Shown: positions 47,340 through 58,153 of the stretch, piece after piece
How the letters are laid out: each line of letters begins with the position of its first letter
Numbering within the stretch: the first letter of the stretch is position 1
Notes under the pieces: generated by a model
Databases searched by the model: none
What the model was told of the DNA's origin: nothing
Seen by the model: the letters and a program-made list of their open reading frames with translations, nothing else
Position numbers and translations under genes: made by a program
Assembly (NCBI GenBank): GCA_030704615.1
Contig: CM060732.1
Location: 6,264,001 to 6,328,000, forward strand
Source of the DNA: Takakia lepidozioides
Taxonomy: Eukaryota; Streptophyta; Takakiopsida; Takakiales; Takakiaceae
Direction: 5' to 3'
DNA: 64,000 bases

Positions 47340-48290
47340 TTGGTAAGCAAGGAGTACTTTCATGATGCCAGCATATATCTCTTTGCCCTTTTCCAGGGCT
47401 GCCAGGCTGGCAGATGCCTTCAGAACACAAACAAATGAGACCCGGTTGGGTGTCACCCCTTCCCTCGTCATTTGTTGATAGGTCTCTAAAGCCTCCATCC
47501 CACATCCATGCTGGGCATATACTGCAATCATCGCACTCCATGACACAACATTTCATTCAGCCATGTTGTCAAACACCCCCTTTGCATCCTTGGACACACA
47601 TGTTCACAAGGGTGTTGCGTAGAAATATGCTTGGCTTCAGTCCACTTTGGATAATTTTGGGCATGGATCTGCTTTCCTGCTGCTAGGCCTTTCAACTTGA
47701 TGCACTTATGCAAGAGACCCACATATGTATCAGAGTTTACAGAAATGCCTCATTGGTTCAAAATGTGCAGAGCCTCTCCAGCATGATATTTGCTGCAATT
47801 TGGCATACATGTCAACAAGGGTATTTTCTAGAATGATATCTGGCACTATTTCACTTTTGATGATGTCAGCATGGGTCTCTTTGCCCAGTTCTAGAGCTCC
47901 TAGGCTGGCACATGCATTGAGACCACAAATGAACGTGACTATGTTGGGCTTTATCCCATACCATTGCATTTGCTTGTACATCTTGAGAGCCTCCCTGCTG
48001 CATCCTTGCTTGGCATATCCCCCAATCATTATAGTCCATGTCACAACATCTCGTCCAACAGTTGGTGTGCATCTACCATGCTACTACACTTAGCATACAT
48101 GTTGACAAGGGTGTTGAGTAGGTAGATGTTTGGCTTCAATCCACTTTGGATAATGTGGGTGTGCACTTGTTTTCCCTCTACTAGGCATTTCCTGTTGATG
48201 CAGTCCCGCAAGACACAGACATAGGCATTTGAGTCTACCAGAATGCCTCCTTGCTTCAAAATATGCAACATCTCATTGAGTTGTCATGGT
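47340..48290 (-). pseudogene. PLS-class pentatricopeptide repeat gene remnant
   Basis: Three minus-strand frames carry successive PPR motifs: GLKPNIYLLNTLVNMYAKC (near 48110), MTWTIMIGGYAKQGCSREAL with YGIKPNIVTFICGLNACASL (near 47900-48044), and MSWSAMIAVYAQHGCGMEAL with GVTPNRVSFVCVLKASASL (near 47400-47546). The pattern of 'W-x-x-MI-x-x-Y-A' and 'P-x-x-x-T/S-F-x-x-x-L' with ~31-36 residue spacing is typical of the P-L-S array of organelle RNA-editing PPR proteins. Frameshifts separate the blocks, and no E/DYW end is visible. Confidence 0.7.
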
Positions 48291-48627
48291 GTCCTGACAT
48301 CCGCACCAGTAGAGTTCTGGTTCAGTGTGTCTCTTGTTTATCTTCCAAAAGCAGTGGTGATGATGGAGGCACTACACCTGCAGCCAGTTCAACGCCCAAT
48401 CAGAGACTACGCCTGATTCAACCACAATCTTAGTTGCAAACCTTTACATTAAAATTCACCTACTATAAAAATGAACTGTACTCGAACTGGAACCATACCA
48501 GTGTCATCTTTGCCTAGCTCTGGCAGGTGCAGGGCGTCGCATGAGGACAACAGATCCACCAATCTAGGAAGCTGATGCACATGCAAGAGGGCCCGCGCAC
48601 ACAAAGAAGAAGAAGAAAGCCAAGCAC

Positions 48628-49259
48628 ATGCAATCCCCGGCGGGAGAGCCATCACAGGCTGCGGAGGGGGGTCTGAACAGAACACCCATCAAGGCGCGTG
48701 AGAGTGTGAGTTCCCCGCAAATCAAAGTGGTCGTCCTGGAGGCCTCCCCTGCTGCTACGCCTAGTAAGAAACAGAAGGCCCGCGAGAGGGCAAAAGAGAG
48801 GGCAAAAGAACAGGCGAGAGAGAAGGCCAGCCATGAGGCAAGAGAGAAGGCCACTGAAGAGGCCAGGGAACTGGAAATGACAGATGCCCATGTAAGTGAG
48901 GGACACACTGAAACGGTGGATCTCTCTAAGACAGCAGAAAGAGGCACTAAGACATTGGCTGCATCCTTGCCGGTTACACCATCGCGGGTGGGAGCAGCCC
49001 CCCCCGCAATTTCCCCATCCCGGTGGAGACTGAGGAGGGATAAACACCACATAGGACCTTTCTGACCAAGATGACATCCTCCCAAAGATCCCCAAGCCCC
49101 AAAACCCGAGCATACAGGCTGGATTTGGTGGTCCTGGTGGCCTGCCGGAGAACCCCCCTGCAGCAGATATCATGTTGGAGGCCGATATGAAGTTGGCCGC
49201 TGCCAAGATGTTGGAGGCAACCCACAACAACATTGGCAGTGTCGCGCACCTCACTTCGG
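48628..49259 (+). CDS. Charged coiled-coil-like hypothetical protein, probably frameshifted
   Basis: A + frame from ATG 48628 (MQSPAGEPSQAAEGG) runs 145 codons to 49065. It contains a low-complexity A/E/K/R stretch (ARERAKERAKEQAREKAS) likely to form a helix. One base of frame change near 49058 restores a continuous reading DQDDILPKIPKPQNPSIQAG...MLEADMKLAAAKMLEATHN, which ends at a good donor (ACTTCG|GTAAGC) after 49259. This suggests a longer gene with one indel, or a gene fragment. I recognise no family. Confidence 0.4.
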
Positions 49260-52185
49260 TAAGCTCCCCTTCAAGTTATAGTTACTACTCGCTTTGATGC
49301 GCCACGCTGCCTAACTCCCAACCTGACCGCCGGCCAACTCAGAGCTTTGGCTGCTCACGCGGAACATAACGGTCCCCCTTTTCTTCCCCAACAAAATAAA
49401 CCCTCCACCAATTTTGGGACTAGTGGAAATTCCCTTTGGTGGATGGCAGTCCGGAATAGCTCCCCCCACTCCTTGGTCGCTTTCTGCTCGCTCGCTACGT
49501 CGCTCTTCACTAGTTTTTGGTTACCACCGGGCCTGGCACCGTTCTCTCTTCCGGGTTACTACTCCTATATATACTTCTGTGACTGTTCGCGGGGATTTCA
49601 CAAACAACCATGCCATTTTATGGCGAACCACCACGAAGACCCTCGATTCCCGGTGATGAGTCGCGGTGAGTCTTGGGCCCACCCACCACGGCCCCATTGA
49701 AACCGTGGTGAGTCCCAAGACCCCCACGACTCCCACCACAAGGTCTCCGCCCCATCGTGAGTCTTATGCACCGCCACCCCCACTAAGTCCCACTAAGCTA
49801 CCACCACCACCACCCCTTGTGGAGCCCCCCCATCTGCAACCCCCGGTGTGCGGGGCTCCACCTAGTGAGTTGCCTCCGCCTCTTCCATTTTGTAGAAACG
49901 AACATCCAAGTTGTGGCGTCCCACAACAAGGAGTTTGTTTCCGCACCATGGCGTCCCATGGCAAAGAACCAAACCCCATTTTCAGAATGCAAGACAATCT
50001 CTTTGCCAGGTTTTGACCTCACTAACAGAGCCTGCGTCCATCTTGTTGCCTCGACCTGTGGAGGAGCTGCTGCAAGAGCTTTATCTGGAAATTGCCTCCG
50101 TTGTATTTTGCACTGTCTCCTCAGTAGGAAGCAAATCTGCTTACTCTAACCCAGACTCTGGCCAAGAATAGACAAAGGCCCTCCATGCAGCCTCCCTTCC
50201 CGCGGTCCCTAAAATGTATGGGCAGAGATACTCAGCTCGACACTTTGCTGAATGACTCTTATAGGCCCCATGCCTTCGCACTACCTCTTGAGGACATGCT
50301 TCAGATTATGGGTATGCGTAGGTGCTCTGAGTACCCTTGCGAGCACCATACCAAATGGTTTCTTAGCAGCTGGATGCACAAGTTCCCCACAACCACCTCC
50401 TCGTTCAGCTTGGCCAGCTCATGAGAAATTTTTGCAGCCAGCAGCTGGGCTGTACTTTGCCTCATCTCCATCCACATCTGTCTCAGTTCTTAGAAGCTTT
50501 GCATGCACGTTATGTAGTTTTGGTTAATGATGCCGAGGCTAACATTGTGGTTGCATAAGCGGCGGCGCAACTCGCAATTAATTTAACAAGCAGGTAAAGT
50601 ACACTGATCACTTCTATGAGGGGCAGACCGTGTGTCTGTGACTTCAGCATGGCATGCATGTGTGCAAATCTAAGTTGAAGATCGACGGTCTATACTTGCT
50701 CTACAAGTAGCTATGTGGTCAGCGTGCTCTGATTCTTCCTCAAGGCACCAATACGCAATCACATGATGAGCTGGTTCACCTTACTGATCTGATCCATTCT
50801 ACATTGGTGTTTGATCTCACTTGCATTAATGTGGAAGGCCATTCGGTGGTGCTCACGCCTTTGGCTTCTCAGGGTGCTCTTGGGCCGGTCTTTCCTGATC
50901 TACAGCTTAGAACCCGGCTGTATTTTTCTGATTAGATAGGCAGTGTGTAGGTTAGCATAGGGTGGTGCCTCGATTGTCCTCCTTGCACGGTTTTCCTTCT
51001 TGGTGGATTTTGTCCTCAGGCCCAATTTGTAGGTGCGAGGTTTTTCCCCATCAAGGTTTTTAATCCAGGAATGGAAGAGGCTAGGGGCGATTAGTCTTAG
51101 TGGTAGATTACCTCGCGGAGCTCGGGTTTTTAGTGGGGGGTAGTTTCACATATGTGATGCTGCATGGTCGCCCTGCCTCAAATTATACTTTTTCATTATG
51201 ACTTTGACAACATCCTTCCTCCCTTAACCCTTAAGTTCCCAAACCCTTTTTTGATTTTTTACCAATTTTGGGTACCCAGCTGCAGTAAATTGCCCCTAGA
51301 AACCTACCGAAAATCATCCAGAGATTCCAGCCTTATAGCAATGGGCCCAGCTCATTTATGCATGACATACCCAAAAAGGAGCCAAGTCCACTGTGGAAAT
51401 TGTGAGATTCTAGCGTTGGCCCGGACCCAAATATCAGGTCCCAAAGAAAAGTGAGAAAGAAATTGGTTGACCAAATCAAAACCTAGCTTTATCCAATTTT
51501 GCTTGCCCAAGACCCACCATTTCCAAATCAATAGTGGAGTGGCTATGACCCCACTAAATTGCAGGTCCAACTGATTTTTTCACCTATGGTTGCTGTTCAT
51601 GCAATTACATGGGGGGTTGAAATCTCAATATTGACAAGAGAAAATGTGCCTCCAAATGAAGTATTTTTTTTTTCTACAAAAATTTTAAAAGCCAATGGTG
51701 GATGTGTGTATGTAATGCTCACACACCACAAGGTGAAGTGCTTTTTCCAAAATTGCTAATTTTATGCCAAAAATGGCCTTTGGAGTGCAATCTGTTTTGG
51801 GCTTGTTTACCTGCCACGTCAGCGGTCAACAAGCCCTTTCCATTCCCCAAAACGTAAATGAGATGTATACAAGTCCACCTTCTGAGTTTCTGATCATCCA
51901 CCTTCGGAGTTTTTGCTACTACGATCTGGGATGCTCGATGCTTGAAACACTTGCCCTGGAAGATTGGGTAGCTCTTGGAATTTGTGCAAACAGAGGTGGC
52001 AAGTACCTTGAAAAAAAAAAAAAAACCACAGAAGGAAAGAGGGGGTAGAAAAAGTTAATAAGAGAGAGGGAGAGAGTGGGAAGATATTCATGTCATGTCG
52101 AGACATGGACAAGACCAACTAGGGTCATTGTCAATTAAAGACATAAACAGCCCCATGACAGGGCACCATCTAACATTTCCAGTCT
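49260..52185. other. Degenerate DNA, probably decayed retroelement; no gene named
   Basis: Pro-rich frames at 49666-50016 and scattered open stretches with in-frame TAGs lack recognisable domains. At about 51030-51062 the sequence GCGAGGTTTTTCCCCATCAA is similar to a motif common near copia-type LTR ends, so a decayed LTR element is possible. From 51130 to 52185 the DNA is AT-rich with no signal. Confidence 0.35.
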
Positions 52186-53034
52186 TGTTATAACACACCA
52201 AGTGACGCCACCCATTCAGTCATGATAAAAAAGGGTGGGAGGGCAAGGTATGTTCATAGTCAGATTCCTGTCATGTACCCAATTGACCCTTATGAACAAT
52301 ATAAGTCAGATTGTAGCCTCAGATTACATCATCCATCGTTATCCATACGATATGCACCATGCAATATATCATGGGCATATAAGAGTATCTTGCCACATTA
52401 CAGATCCAAAATATGCACTAGTTCGGCCGACTTTCTCCAAGTCCCGGCCAAGGGTGGAGCCTCTCAAGCTCCTCCTAGTGCACTCTTCTTGGTCTACTTC
52501 AAGGCCAAGGAACGATCCTCCCTGAGGATCGAATCGCCTTACTGCAACAACATTGCGCGACCGCTCATGATGCCGCTTTGGCATCACCTTGAGCAAGGGT
52601 TCACCTTGACCCTTTTTTGACTAGGAAGATAACCTTGAACCAACCGTGTGCCCCAATCACTACAATTGGGTCCGCCTTGGAATGCTGGCCTGAGGTACGG
52701 GAACACGCCAAAGCCGCACTACGACTTCGTCCCGAGGCTACACGATTATAGTACGTGAACGGAAGCACGTAGGTTCCGCGTTAGCCCGCACTACAAGACA
52801 ACCCCCTCGGTAGCGCAGTTATAGTACGCGCACGCGCCAGGTACGCACTAGCACGTGAATTCCCAAAGAAGGCGCAAGTTTCTTTGCCCCTTGGATGGGA
52901 GTCACCCGATTTCGGCTCTGCGCAAACACACGATTAATCCAATTTACCTCCACCTTTGTAAGCTAGCATGCATTCTTACACACTAGCCAACCATACCATG
53001 CATCACCATTCCAAACAAAATAGGAGGCGTAACA
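52186..53034 (-). repeat. Candidate LTR bounded by TGTTA...TAACA
   Basis: This 849-bp stretch starts TGTTATAACACACC and ends GGAGGCGTAACA, with 5-bp inverted ends as in LTRs. It lies directly beyond the chromodomain end of the minus-strand gypsy polyprotein, where the 3' LTR should be. There is no clear polypurine tract next to it, and the partner LTR is not in the window. Confidence 0.3.
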
Positions 53035-53109
53035 TTTGGAAACCATTTCATTTATAACAAATTTTGTACAACACAAGTTTTTGCAATCGGATTCTTGGGC
53101 TAGCTAAGC

Positions 53110-55870
53110 CGGCCTAAGCATGCATTTCCTCCCCCACGATCCAAGGTTGATGACCCCATCAACGCTTCTTCCGCTTTTGAGGTCGCCCTTCGAAAGCTGC
53201 AACCGCCTCGGATGCGTTTCCCATTTCTGAGGCACGCACCCAAGATGCCTCCACATGATGATAGCCCTTCTATTTCACGAGATACTCCGTTTCTCGATTC
53301 TTGAACTCCTCGACTTAAGCACTGCCTCCACCTCGTACTCAGGTTCATTTTCATGATCCAACAACACAGGTGGCGGACGCAACACTTGATGCTGATTCGG
53401 ACGCGCTTCATCTTTGAAGTACGGCTTCAAAAGGGAGACGTGGAATACCGGATGCACCTTGCTGTTTTCCGGCAGCTCCAATTCATACACATTCTCATTC
53501 ATAACCTCCCGGATGTAAAAGGGTCCCGCATACGGAGGTATGAACTTCTGACTCACTTCGGGAGGTAGTCAAAAATTCTTGATGTTCAACCAAACCTCTG
53601 TGCCTGCCTCAAACATGACTTCCCTCAGCTTCCGATTTGCCTGCCATTCATACCGATTCCTAGGTTTGGCGATGTTGTACTTTGCGAGCTTCAACAAGCG
53701 CTCGCGTTCCTCCAAACACGCGCGCTGCTGCTGGTCTCAATCCCGTCTGGGCAGCCCAACTTGTCGGCACTAGAGGTGCTTTTCCATAGACCAATATGAA
53801 AGGGAGAACACCCGTTGCGGAGTGTTTTGTGTTATTATAACAGAACTCTGCCACGTCCAAGTGTCCAACCAGTCCGATTGGTCCGCCGACAAGTAATTCC
53901 GCAAGATCTGCTTCACCACGGAATTCACCCTTTCCATTTGCCGTCCGTCGTAGGTCGGAAGGCGGTGTCATCTTGAGCCGTCCCATCTTCTTCCAAAGTG
54001 CCCCTCCAAAATTTACTCGTAAACTTTGGATCGCGGTCCGAGACAATATCCTTCGGGAGTCCATGAAGCTTGTAAATGTGGGAGAAGGAAAGTCGCCCCG
54101 TCTCCTGCACCGTTGCCGTCTCCTTGGTGGGGACGAAATGGCCCATTTTACTGAACCTATCCACCACCACCATGATTGCATCGAATCATTTCGACAGCGA
54201 CATAGCAGTCATGAAATCCATTGAGACACTTTCCCAAGCCCCTCTGGAATCGGCAAGGGTTGTAACAGCCCCGCTGCTTTTTGTACTCGCTCGGTTTTGT
54301 TGGCATTGTGGTGCATGTCTTGACATACCCCTCCTATCATCTTCTCTTTAGTTTGGGCTAGAAATACTCTTTCTTCAAGAGTGCCGCGGTGCGCTTGGCT
54401 CCGCGTGGCCCGCAAGCGAGCCATCATGGCAATTCTCTCAAGAGACTATCTCTGATCCTCTCCCTCGGCACGTAGAGACACTTTTGTTTGTACCGGAGCA
54501 GTCCATTTTGCAAGTGAAACTGCAAATTTTCCCCCATCCGCAAGTCCCGATCACGGGACTTGCTTGCCATTCATCCTTCCGGTAAGCCTTCCGGATCTTC
54601 CTTTGGAGCGTCGTCTCGCCCTTATACATCAGCATGAGCTGCTGCTTTCTACTTAAAGCATCGGCCACCACATCGTCCCGTCCGGTTTGGTACTGGCTAT
54701 ACACGTCGAACACCGCCAAAGTATCTTGTCACCTAAAGTGTTTTGGGGACAACTTAGGCTGCGTGGCAAAAATACTTCATCGTGACATTGTCCGTGAATA
54801 CCTTCACCGGGTTGGAACCCAAAATGTGGCGCCAGAGCTCAAGGCAATGCACCACCGCCTTCATCTCTTTCTCGTGCGTCGGCCACCGGCGCTCACTTTA
54901 TTCAGTTTCTTACTTTCGTAAGCCACTGGACGTTCATCTTGCATAAGTACACCCCCAATCCCGAAGTCCGACGCACCGTATGAATCTCAAAGGGCGGGCG
55001 TCGACTCCGGGATTTCAAGACTGGAGCTTCCGCCATCCGCTGCTTCAACTCGGCAAAAGCTGGCCACAAAAGGTTTCCATACCCATACCTTGGATTTACA
55101 CAGAAGGTCTAACAGGGCCACGCGATCTTGGCAAAATTTCTCACATACTTTCGGTAATAGGAGTCGAGCCTAGGAGGATCGCACTCCGGGACCGAAGTCG
55201 GAGGTTTTAGGCAAGTCGCCCTCACCTTTCTATCATCCATTTGATCCATCCATGTAATCACATGCCCTAGAAACTCCATTTGGTGACCCGAATTCGCACT
55301 TTGAAGCTTTGGCATACAGTTCCCTTCCCGCAATTTCTCGAAACACCCTTGAGGTGCTCCAGGTGCTCTTCCTTTGTTTTCGATCACCAAGATGTCGTCG
55401 ATTGTACACGATCACAAAGTCATCCAGCCACTCCTGGAAAAGGCTATTCATTAGCGTGCTAAAGGTCGCGGGGGTGCATTGGTGAGCCCAAAAGGCATCA
55501 CCAAGAACTCATACAAACCATACACACGATTTTCTCCTCATCTCCTTCCACCACTCGGATTTGATGGTAGCCGGAGCGCAAATCGATCCGGCTGAAATAC
55601 TTCGCTCCTACCAACCGATCGAAGAGGTCGTCGATTCTTGGCAAAGGGTACCGGTTCTTGATAGTCACCTTATTCGGAGCCCTGTAGTCGACACACATCC
55701 GCATCCTGGTATTTCTCCAAAATCCCCTTGATCCAATCTGGGCTCGGCTCCCCATCGCCTTCTCCCTTCACTTGTCTTACATAAAGCAAAAACTGGGGCT
55801 CGTGTGACTCCTCCACGACCCACTCCTTGCTGACAGAAGTTTATTCGCCCTCCACGGGGTTGGGCGTTCC
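53110..55870 (-). mobile_element. Ty3/gypsy chromovirus-type retrotransposon, degenerate
   Basis: In minus-strand order the domains are: reverse transcriptase ([34 protein letters not shown], 55750-55530; catalytic-loop relic LDDFVIVY near 55415; FLGHVI near 55270), the RNase H end (DVVADALSRK near 54660), integrase (VVVDRFSKMGHFVPT and DRDPKFTSKFW near 54170-54000; AEFCYNNTKHSATG near 53830), and a linker/chromodomain (VYELELPENSKVHPVFHVSLLKPYF, split across this description, near 53490). This is the canonical Ty3/gypsy order with a C-terminal chromodomain. Many frameshifts break it, and its 5' part runs into the N gap. Confidence 0.85.
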
Positions 55871-55877
55871 GACACTC

Positions 55878-56377
55878 NNNNNNNNNNNNNNNNNNNNNNN
55901 NNNNNNNNNNNNNNNNNNNNNNNNNNNNNNNNNNNNNNNNNNNNNNNNNNNNNNNNNNNNNNNNNNNNNNNNNNNNNNNNNNNNNNNNNNNNNNNNNNNN
56001 NNNNNNNNNNNNNNNNNNNNNNNNNNNNNNNNNNNNNNNNNNNNNNNNNNNNNNNNNNNNNNNNNNNNNNNNNNNNNNNNNNNNNNNNNNNNNNNNNNNN
56101 NNNNNNNNNNNNNNNNNNNNNNNNNNNNNNNNNNNNNNNNNNNNNNNNNNNNNNNNNNNNNNNNNNNNNNNNNNNNNNNNNNNNNNNNNNNNNNNNNNNN
56201 NNNNNNNNNNNNNNNNNNNNNNNNNNNNNNNNNNNNNNNNNNNNNNNNNNNNNNNNNNNNNNNNNNNNNNNNNNNNNNNNNNNNNNNNNNNNNNNNNNNN
56301 NNNNNNNNNNNNNNNNNNNNNNNNNNNNNNNNNNNNNNNNNNNNNNNNNNNNNNNNNNNNNNNNNNNNNNNNNNNNN
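55878..56377. other. Assembly gap of exactly 500 N
   Basis: A run of exactly 500 N separates the gypsy element from the palindrome region. A round gap length usually means unknown true size. Confidence 1.
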
Positions 56378-56469
56378 TGTACAATGGATGGTTGTACAAA
56401 GGAAGCTTTCAGGAATGGAGCACGCAATGAATCAGTGTCAGATGATGACATGGCCATGTTAGAAGAGGT

Positions 56470-58153
56470 CAAGGAAGACAAGTCCAAAGAGAAGGAAAGG
56501 ACAAGGGAAGGAGAATGAAAGGAGATGGGAGTGGGCAGACTTTAGTGCTGGAAGATACCCGCACTCTTCAGTGCGTGTTCGATGCCAAGCCACACCCTTC
56601 CCGTTCTGATCAGCAGGAGAGATTAAAATTGTTAATGAGGGTTGGCTTTCGATGATGCAGAGTCGAAAGAGAGGTACACTGGGGTGCCATCCCCTACCTG
56701 GGACAATTAATCTCATTCCTCAATCTGGTGAGAATTCCAGTTTCTTTCCTTTTTCTCTGAATGTTTCGTTGGCAGTATTTCAGTCTGTTCTTTGAAAACA
56801 TTCTTGTGCCATCGTTCTTATAAAAACATGTCTGTTGCAGGTGAGCACAGGTCCCAACCTTCGTGTGCGGTGTGCAGAAAACTTATGCGGGCCGACATTG
56901 TCATTCTCGACATCCCGGATGGCCAGGCTGTGCCAGAAGTTCTTCCAAAGGGCAAGACGCCAGGTGGAACAAATTCGAGGACAACTACTGGAGTTGGGTA
57001 TTCGGGTTCTGTAACAATTTCCCTCTTGATGCAGGGACACTTCTGCTTTTTCAGTCATGTGACAATGATAGTCGTCGGGCATTGGCATCATACCTCAAGT
57101 CTTCAGGTTTGAAGTTTTGCGCCATGAATTGTGTGAACAGCCTCTACCTTGTGAAAGGGGGTTTCCCTGGTCAGCTGGTATGCCGTCTCCTTCTTGCTTA
57201 TGCTTTGATCATGAGTTTCAATTTTCTCTGCCTCCACTCTAGTAGATGTTTTATGATCGACACCGATCATCAACGATTCATGGTTTTTTGGTGTCAGAGT
57301 TCTGAATAGCCGATGTACACACTTCCACTTTAGATTGTGTTTCCCACACTAACCTGCTATCTTTGGCAGACGAGGATGTTCGAGGCGATCTGCCTGGCGG
57401 AGGATTCGCACATCAAAGACACCATCCTCCATCCGCAGCTTTGAGATTTCTGACCAGGGTTGTTTCGTCAACCCCCCTATGAGCCCCATTTGATGACATT
57501 TGTACAACTTCATGCAGTCCAGTCAGACTCTGAGAGACCAGATGGCACTCCCTGGAGAGGTGCAAAGGAAAAGTCACCAGCATTCATGCAAATACTGCTG
57601 GAGTCATGCAGCCACCGCTCTGCACGGTGGTCGATCTTTCTGTGTCCTAGGTTCGTTTTCTCCCTTCCGAATTGGTTTCCTTTCAACAGTTTCATCTGCT
57701 TAAATCCCTCCTCCAAACTGTTTATGTTCTCCTGTCTGGTGCAGGAGCAACTTACCACGCATGCAAGGCAGGCGAAGAAGCCTTTTTGGTATGGAGGGTG
57801 ATTCTGACCTCTACAACACAGTGCTCCTCCCCTTTTGTCTGGCTCCACTTCAGGCACACAGACTGATCGGATTCATATTCGAAATGATGACGATCCCGAA
57901 GATAAGCAGGTCGACAACGACTTTTCATGTGAGTAAGTGCTAAACCCTCTTTGGGAGTCATACTCAATTTCTCGATAACATCAAAGTTACAGTAATAACT
58001 TTTTCAGGCTGTCTTTCAGGAAAGCCAGCGGTGGATCTTCAGGAGATACAGTCATTTCTGGCGAGTCTGTTTCGACAGCCCCATTTCCAATTTTCTGCTC
58101 CCTGTTTATGCCGAAGCAATGGCACTTCACGCGTCCGAGTCCCTATCCCCTGA
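56470..58153 (+). pseudogene. 3' half of ParB-methyltransferase gene, inverted copy C
   Basis: The plus strand holds the same 3' exons as copy B: the end of the Lys-rich linker exon (to 56728), 56841-57177 with ADIVILDIPDGQAVPEVLPK, an exon from about 57370 with VNPPYEP, the GATYHAC...GMEGDSDLY exon near 57744-57931, and a last exon ending at TGA 58153. One-base indels (e.g. GCCAGGTGG where copy B has GCCAGGGTGG) shift frames. Conversely, copy C keeps ATCCCGG where copy B has lost a C. The 5' half is absent, being replaced by the gap. Confidence 0.8.

Noticed and set aside
48564-49254. Minus-strand 173- and 200-codon frames
   Set aside because: They are complements of the A/E/K/R-rich plus-strand ORF; their Leu/Ser/Ala repeats (e.g. 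SLASWLAFSLACSF) are the mirror of that low-complexity tract.
51030-51062. Copia LTR called from a GGTTTTTCCCC motif
   Set aside because: Only one short motif supports it; no second LTR, primer-binding site or pol domain was found nearby.
55665-56487. Long frames spanning the N run
   Set aside because: They are open only because N codons contain no stops.
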